8,037 bases of DNA from Tannerella sp. (GTDB lineage Bacteria > Bacteroidota > Bacteroidia > Bacteroidales > Tannerellaceae), in NCBI GenBank assembly GCA_031283915.1, contig JAITAY010000262.1, forward strand, positions 1 to 8,037, given 5' to 3'. A program made the position numbers and the translations under genes. Below, in pieces: positions 5,202 to 8,037 of the stretch; the stretch's first letter is position 1; every line of letters begins with the position of its first letter. The notes beneath the pieces were generated by a model that did not search any database, was not told the origin of the DNA, and saw only the letters and a list, made by a program, of their open reading frames with translations.

Positions 5202-6662
5202 TTATCGGGCTTCAATAAAACCGTCTATTTGCGTCGCCTTGCTTGTTATCCCTCTTTCTTCGGCTTCCCTGATCGCATGACGACGCTGTTCCTGCAATTC
5301 TTTCAGCTGATTGTTTCCGAACATCACCAGCACCGGCGGCGTTTCTCCGAAATCCACCTTATAGCGCTCCAGGGCTTCGGTCAGCTCACGCGCCTTTTGA
5401 GGGTGTGTCCCGTAGAGATTTACCGTTTCGCCCGCATCATCTTTCAAGTTGAACAGCAGCGTGTCATGCGCTGCCGTGGAGGCTCGCCAGAAGTTTCCGT
5501 TAATCCGGGCCTGCGGCAGGGACAGTTTCCAGTCGCCCACACGTATGCCGCTTGCGTCCCTGTTGTTTTGAAAATAAACATAACGGTTGCTTGCGCGGAC
5601 ACCGTTGTTTAAAAGCAAGTCCGAAAGATCGTAGCCGTCCAGCCCGATACTGTCCGGCACGCCGGCGCCTGCCAGACGGGCAATGGTGGGATACCAGTCC
5701 AGGGTCGAAGCCACATCGTTTCTTACGGCGGGCGCTATTTTACCTTTCCAGTAAGCGATGGCCGGCACGCGCAGCCCGCCCTCGTACGTCGTGCTCTTGC
5801 CTTCGCGCAGAGGAAATGCCTCGCCGCCCAGGGGGCCTTCCTGCAGCCAGGGGCCGTTGTCGCTGCTGAACAGGATCAGCGTGTTTTCCAGCACGCCTTT
5901 CTCTTCGAGCGCCCGGACGATCTGCCCGACGCTCCAGTCTATCTCGAGCACTGCATCGCCATAGATTCCATGCCCCGACTTTCCTTCAAATTCTTTGGAG
6001 CGAAACACGGGGACGTGCATCATGTTGTGCGCCAGATACAGGAAAAAGGGTTTCTCGCCGTTCTGCCTGGCGATGAAGTCGACGGCCTCCTGCGTATAGC
6101 GTTTGGTCAGCTGCGTCTGGTCGATGTGAAACGTTTCCACCTCGTTCCCGCGCAGGAAAACCTGTGCGGACATGTCATTGCTGTAGGGGATACCGAAATA
6201 TTCATCGAACCCGTTTTGCAGCGGGAGATAGCGCTCCCTGTGTCCCAGGTGCCATTTGCCCACGACGGCCGTTGCATATCCGACGGACTTCAGGAGTTCG
6301 GAAAGCAGGAGTTCGTCCTGCGGTATGCCGGTATAGCTGTCCGGGAAAAACACGCCCTGAATGCCCAGCCGTGCCGGATAACGCCCGGTGAGAAGCGCAG
6401 CCCGCGAGGGGCTTGAGATGTGCGAGGCCGAGTAGAGGTCGGTAAACCGGATGCCTTCGTTCGCCAGCCGGTCGATATGGGGTGTCGTCCATTTCTGTTG
6501 CCCGTAGCAGCTGATGTCGGCATAGCCCATATCGTCGTTGTAGATGATGACTACATTCGGTCGCGGCGCGGCGTCTCCGCCGGTGGCGGAGGGGGCTGTG
6601 CAGCCGGAAATAAGCAGCTGACACGGCACTCCCGCCCAAATCAATTCTTTCAGATGTTTCAT
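5202..6662 (-). CDS. Lipoprotein serine-type sulfatase (S1 family)
   Basis: This is a 486-residue sulfatase of normal family length. It has a lipoprotein signal peptide with lipobox ISGC, making C21 the lipidated residue. The next residues (TAPSATGG) lack an obvious acidic surface-export signal, which hints at periplasmic-facing anchoring. The metal-binding aspartates are D43 and D44 (YNDDMGYAD). The formylglycine motif is S83-S-P-S-R87 followed by AALLTGRYP. Other active-site markers are K136 and H138 (VGKWHLGH) and D268-N269 (SSDNGP). The serine at 83 again requires an anSME maturase encoded elsewhere. The overall pattern resembles the arylsulfatase A or N-acetylgalactosamine-6-sulfatase type found in Bacteroidales glycan loci, but the subfamily and substrate are not assigned. 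It begins 23 bp after the SusD-like gene, so the two are very probably cotranscribed and the substrate is likely a sulfated glycan handled by that SusD. Confidence 0.94.
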   Translation of the reverse strand: MKHLKELIWAGVPCQLLISGCTAPSATGGDAAPRPNVVIIYNDDMGYADISCYGQQKWTTPHIDRLANEGIRFTDLYSASHISSPSRAALLTGRYPARLGIQGVFFPDSYTGIPQDELLLSELLKSVGYATAVVGKWHLGHRERYLPLQNGFDEYFGIPYSNDMSAQVFLRGNEVETFHIDQTQLTKRYTQEAVDFIARQNGEKPFFLYLAHNMMHVPVFRSKEFEGKSGHGIYGDAVLEIDWSVGQIVRALEEKGVLENTLILFSSDNGPWLQEGPLGGEAFPLREGKSTTYEGGLRVPAIAYWKGKIAPAVRNDVASTLDWYPTIARLAGAGVPDSIGLDGYDLSDLLLNNGVRASNRYVYFQNNRDASGIRVGDWKLSLPQARINGNFWRASTAAHDTLLFNLKDDAGETVNLYGTHPQKARELTEALERYKVDFGETPPVLVMFGNNQLKELQEQRRHAIREAEERGITSKATQIDGFIEAR

Positions 6663-6685
6663 TCTTTTACGTTATTTGGAGATTA

Positions 6686-8037
6686 TCAATAGCCTTCATT
6701 TTGTTTCAGTTTGGGATTTGCATTCAGTTCGGCGAGCGGAATGGGGAAGAGCACATGATGCGGTTTGGCCGCCGTTTTCCCCCTTGCCTGTGCACCGGAA
6801 ATGAAAGTCCCCTGCCGGATCCGATCCGTCCGGCTCTTCTGCTCGAAGTAAAACTCCCACTCCCGCTCCTTGAAAATATGATCGCGCAGGGTCTCCCGCG
6901 TCCATCCGGACAGTTGCAGGGGCGATACGCCCGCTCTTTCGCGCACGGCGTTGATCAGTTCGATGGAGGCTTCATTGGGGCCGTTCAACTCATTGAGCGC
7001 CTCTGCCCGTGCCAGCAATATGTCGGCATAGCGCAAGACCGGCGTGTCGTTGCCGTAGGACGCGCCCGCGGCATCCTTGTCAAATTCATACTTGCCGGCC
7101 AGGGAACGGTCGTTGCCCAGCAGCTGTATGAACTGTCCGGCGGTATTGGTGTAGGAGGTTACGATCAGGTCTTTGCGGGTATCCGCGGCGTCGAAGGAGT
7201 TCACAAAATGATCGAAGAGATAGACCCTGGAAGCATAAATCGTCTGGTTCGGCAGATGCGGATAATCGGTCGGGAACGTATTGGCCACGAAGGGAATTCC
7301 GGCCTGCGGATTGGCCTGTATGACCCAGAGCAGTTCGTCATTGCCTTCGTTTTCGATGGCGAACACGGCCTTATAGTCCGGAATCAGCCGGTATCTGTCC
7401 AGTACTATGACGGCCTGCGCCGTCTCCGCGCTTTTCTGCCACTGCCTGGTGTTCAGATACAGTTTGGCCAGTAGGCCCAGGGCGGCTCCTTTGGTAGCCC
7501 GTCCATAAGTATCCTGCCGCACGGGCAGGTCGGCTGCCGCCTCGATCAGGTCTTTTTCGATGAAACGGACGGTTTCTTCTTCGGAAGCACGTTCGAGATA
7601 CAGGTCGCCGGAGGAGGAGGCATGGAGCGGCAGAGCACCGAACCAGTCGTACAGCAGCGCGTAGCTGTATCCTCTTATAAATTTGGCTTCGGCAATCAGG
7701 AGCGCTTCGCCGTTCTCTTTCGAGGTGTTGTCCAGAATGATGTTCGCATCTCTGACAGCGGTGTACAGTCCGTTCCATACTTCGCTGAAATAGCCGTGAC
7801 TGCTCACCCAGGTGAAGTTGCTCAGGGGAGTAAAAAGACTTTCGATTGCGCCAAATTCATTCCATGTCTCGCCGGAGGTCATCGAGGTGCCGTAGAAATA
7901 GGCATAGCTCGCTCGCAGCTGTGCATTGCCGTAGGCCGAATACAGGATGGAGAGTTTGGCTTCTTCCGTGTTCAGGAACGTTTCCGTCGTCAGTTCGGAA
8001 TAAACGGTTTCGTTCAGCAGGCTGTCGCAGGCATAAA
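6686..8037 (-). CDS. SusD-like outer-membrane glycan-binding lipoprotein (5' end outside window)
   Basis: The minus-strand frame is open from the right edge to a TGA at 6686-6688, giving 449 visible residues; the methionine at 7882 is internal. The third visible residue is a cysteine (codon 8027-8029) in YACDSLLNE, which fits the lipidation site, so only the signal peptide of about 20 residues is missing. The N-terminal part (FLNTEEAKLSILYSAYGNAQ, then VWNGLYTAVRDANIILDN) matches SusD-like helical TPR regions. The C-terminal part (LRYADILLARAEALNEL, then ERAG, and FKEREWEFYFE) and the ending PIPLAELNANPKLKQNEGY are hallmarks of the SusD/RagB family. These proteins sit on the cell surface as a lid on a SusC TonB-dependent transporter and bind oligosaccharides. 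The partner SusC gene should lie immediately upstream, beyond the right edge. The sulfatase 23 bp downstream suggests a sulfated ligand. Confidence 0.95.
   Translation of the reverse strand, partial: YACDSLLNETVYSELTTETFLNTEEAKLSILYSAYGNAQLRASYAYFYGTSMTSGETWNEFGAIESLFTPLSNFTWVSSHGYFSEVWNGLYTAVRDANIILDNTSKENGEALLIAEAKFIRGYSYALLYDWFGALPLHASSSGDLYLERASEEETVRFIEKDLIEAAADLPVRQDTYGRATKGAALGLLAKLYLNTRQWQKSAETAQAVIVLDRYRLIPDYKAVFAIENEGNDELLWVIQANPQAGIPFVANTFPTDYPHLPNQTIYASRVYLFDHFVNSFDAADTRKDLIVTSYTNTAGQFIQLLGNDRSLAGKYEFDKDAAGASYGNDTPVLRYADILLARAEALNELNGPNEASIELINAVRERAGVSPLQLSGWTRETLRDHIFKEREWEFYFEQKSRTDRIRQGTFISGAQARGKTAAKPHHVLFPIPLAELNANPKLKQNEGY

Noticed and set aside
6701..7474. Plus-strand open frame opposite the SusD-like gene
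   Set aside because: It is an antisense shadow. The minus strand encodes a well-recognised SusD protein across the whole interval.
6686..7882. SusD gene starting at the methionine at 7882
   Set aside because: The frame stays open to the window edge, and the upstream residues include a plausible lipidated cysteine and typical SusD N-terminal sequence, so 7882 is an internal Met.

Overview
The window looks like an accessory, polysaccharide-utilisation region of a Bacteroidota genome, most likely a gut-type Bacteroidales. The evidence is a SusD-family lipoprotein with the family's characteristic C-terminal ending, two serine-type sulfatases downstream of it, weak or absent Shine-Dalgarno sequences, and paralogous exported FAD oxidoreductases. 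Coding DNA looks fairly GC-rich (above 50% by eye), and the intergenic DNA is more AT-rich and full of repeats. I cannot name genus or species.

Layout. Plus strand: the 3' end of one FAD-dependent oxidoreductase (1-255), then after 48 bp a complete paralogue (304-2289) with an N-terminal beta-sandwich-like domain and an FAD Rossmann domain. A 93-bp gap between convergent genes holds a long hairpin (2321-2380). Minus strand, in order of transcription from the right edge: a SusD-like protein lacking only its signal peptide (6686-8037), a lipoprotein sulfatase 23 bp downstream (5202-6662), a 503-bp repeat-rich gap (4699-5201), and a second, longer, periplasmic-type arylsulfatase (2383-4698). A SusC-type TonB-dependent transporter would be expected just beyond the right edge but is not seen.

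Functional reading (inference). SusD captures a glycan at the cell surface and passes it to a SusC partner. The two sulfatases remove sulfate esters, so the substrate is probably sulfated (host mucin or glycosaminoglycan, or an algal glycan). Both sulfatases have serine at the formylglycine position and so need a radical-SAM maturase encoded elsewhere. The FAD oxidoreductases may oxidise a sugar or another released product, but their chemistry cannot be read from the sequence. No glycoside hydrolase or polysaccharide lyase is present.

The most unusual signals are these: (i) a Tat-like leader joined in frame to a second, Sec-type signal peptide in the FAD oxidoreductase; (ii) an exact 23-bp-period array of four identical 16-bp palindromes; (iii) a tandem duplication of the sulfatase start region that creates a 10-codon leader ORF ending 2 nt before the start; (iv) a 127-bp element with imperfect terminal inverted repeats built from a 7-bp periodic sequence; and (v) the long hairpin between the convergent genes. 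I do not see a clearly new multi-gene system. The novelty lies in the repeats and in the gene-start rearrangements.
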